From contig DDIE01000035.1 of the NCBI GenBank assembly GCA_002338385.1, positions 2,424 through 18,168 of the forward strand: a stretch of DNA of 15,745 nucleotides, read 5' to 3'. The notes beneath the pieces are model-generated. The model had not been told where the DNA came from. It ran no database searches and saw only the letters and a program-made list of their open reading frames with translations. Position 1 is the first letter of the stretch; each line of letters begins with the position of its first letter. This DNA is from Proteobacteria bacterium UBA1858 (GTDB lineage: Bacteria > Pseudomonadota > Gammaproteobacteria > UBA4575). Below, piece after piece: positions 14,781-15,745 of the stretch. The position numbers and the translations under genes are program-made.

Positions 14781-15647
14781 CTAGGTAGATTGTCCCAATA
14801 TACTTGCCTGTGAGATCTTTGCTATAAATAGCGTGGTCACTGTTATGTCAGCGGTGGTGCCAGGATTGATTGCACTAGCCTTTAACTCACTATCTAGTGC
14901 TAACAACTGGTCGCCATAGGCTATTGGTTCTTCCGCAACCAAGATCTGCTCAGCAAGAGGCGCAATCATATCACTAATTTGTTTTGCTTTTAATACACCA
15001 TGCTTACGAATTATCAGGGTATCCGGTTGGCGTATTAATTGACTTAAATAAACGGCTGTTGCCGCCCACGCCTCGTTTTCCCAAAGCGTCAGATAATGCT
15101 GATAAATGGCTAAATTATGATCGAATATATCCTCATAATTTGTATGGTATTGATACGCCACTCGATCATATTCGGCAGACAGGGCCATGGCTTGGCGCAG
15201 CGTTATGCTAGGTTCTTGCTGCACATCATGTTGCGCAACTTCGCCCATGCCACCAGCCTGCGCCAGACGTATCGCAGCATAGGTATGGCGTGCGTCTGCC
15301 ACTGTGAGTTGCTCAAGTTGGCGCCCGATAGTAGTGCGCAAGTCCGTGTCTCCAGTGGCACACCGGAGCGCTTGCACAACCGGAGCAGTCAACAGAATAA
15401 TCCCCAGATTGGTATTGTCAGCAATGGCCTGATGGGTCACTTTAACTGCCTCTAAAATACGTTCGCCAATCGTATTAATACCCATATCAAACAATGCGTT
15501 AGAAGATACTTCTGCGCTTACTTCGAAATGCTTGGCTGTCATGCCATGTCCCTCTGAATGGTAACCGACATTGCCCGGCTTAAGCGCAGACAGTTCCAGC
15601 AAGCACGCCTCAATATAGGCTTTTTTAGCGTCCAAGATGAGACTCAT
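14781..15647 (-). CDS. CitG-related (triphosphoribosyl-dephospho-CoA synthase family) protein
   Basis: This 288-residue protein of the CitG/MdcB superfamily is of the kind that recurs beside fae in H4MPT methylotrophs. Family marks are ELSALKPGNVGYHSEGHGM (residues 18-36), LGIILLTAPVVQAL, RLAQAGGMGEVAQHDV, and NPGTTADITVTTLF at 261-274. True CitG makes the prosthetic-group precursor of citrate lyase, but no citrate lyase or malonate decarboxylase gene is in the window. A ribosyl-phosphate transfer step in H4MPT or furan cofactor synthesis is therefore plausible, though only inferred. The start at 15647 follows the preceding gene's stop by 5 bases, without a good ribosome binding site, which suggests co-translation. 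The stop lies 88 bases before fae. Confidence 0.82.
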   Translation of the reverse strand: MSLILDAKKAYIEACLLELSALKPGNVGYHSEGHGMTAKHFEVSAEVSSNALFDMGINTIGERILEAVKVTHQAIADNTNLGIILLTAPVVQALRCATGDTDLRTTIGRQLEQLTVADARHTYAAIRLAQAGGMGEVAQHDVQQEPSITLRQAMALSAEYDRVAYQYHTNYEDIFDHNLAIYQHYLTLWENEAWAATAVYLSQLIRQPDTLIIRKHGVLKAKQISDMIAPLAEQILVAEEPIAYGDQLLALDSELKASAINPGTTADITVTTLFIAKISQASILGQST

Positions 15648-15652
15648 CGCGA

Positions 15653-15745
15653 CTAATTCAGCCCACTTTCAGCGCTAAAGTGATCTGTAATTGCCTCGAC
15701 TATGGCGTATTCTGTAGTGGCTTGCAGCCCTTTCCAGGCGGGCAC
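15653..15745 (-). CDS. C-terminal end of an upstream gene (partial)
   Basis: The last 30 codons of a - strand gene enter from the window edge and end at a TAG (15653-15655), 5 bases before the citG-like start. The visible residues include WKGLQATTEYAIVEAIT, a helix-like tail with Ala/Glu. A DUF447-type flavoprotein, common in these cofactor clusters, is one possibility, but too little is visible to identify it. The tight spacing supports membership of the same operon. Confidence 0.6.
   Translation of the reverse strand: MPAWKGLQATTEYAIVEAITDHFSAESGLN

Noticed and set aside
1..15745. Mobile element, CRISPR array, toxin-antitoxin or defence system
   Set aside because: No transposase, integrase, direct-repeat array, tRNA-linked attachment site or defence-type domain was seen; gene packing is that of stable chromosomal operons.

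Overview
The window looks like a chromosomal piece of a methylotrophic or methanotrophic bacterium, most likely a gammaproteobacterium. Two things point there: a complete set of type IV pilus minor pilins with PilY1 in Pseudomonas-like order, and a block of archaeal-type C1 cofactor genes next to fae (formaldehyde-activating enzyme), which marks tetrahydromethanopterin/methanofuran-dependent formaldehyde oxidation. Coding density is very high and GC content is moderate. I see no mobile element, CRISPR array, tRNA or rRNA.

Layout. Bases 1-166 hold no gene I can assign. On the + strand at 167-7165 lies a tightly packed operon, fimT/fimU-like - pilV - pilW - pilX - pilY1 - small pilY2-like gene - pilE-like. 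Nearly all junctions are stop/start overlaps or gaps of a few bases. These products form the minor-pilin/PilY1 complex that primes pilus assembly and sits at the pilus tip.

On the - strand, read from 12130 down to 7184, is a second operon: mfnD-like ATP-grasp ligase - mfnF-like condensing enzyme - pabB - mfnE-like kinase - srkA kinase. MfnD, MfnE and MfnF homologues build the (methano/methylo)furan core. PabB supplies p-aminobenzoate, the aryl precursor of tetrahydromethanopterin. srkA, a stress-response Ser/Thr protein kinase, is translationally coupled to the mfnE-like gene. A HisA-related TIM-barrel gene (+ strand, 12132-12851) diverges from mfnD with overlapping start codons. It converges, with a 21-base overlap, on a 405-residue protein (12831-14048, -) whose C-terminal third is a 6-pyruvoyl-tetrahydropterin-synthase domain.

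Upstream of that, still on the - strand, are fae (14165-14692, with its own strong ribosome binding site and a terminator), a CitG-related gene (14781-15647), and the last 30 codons of a further gene at the window edge.

The - strand genes plus the divergent hisA-like gene can be read as one C1-carrier module: Fae uses the H4MPT cofactor, and the others make H4MPT and the furan cofactor. The least-explained parts are the PTPS-domain fusion protein with a changed zinc site, the HisA-like and CitG-like proteins, the embedded srkA, and the divergent gene pair with no intergenic space.
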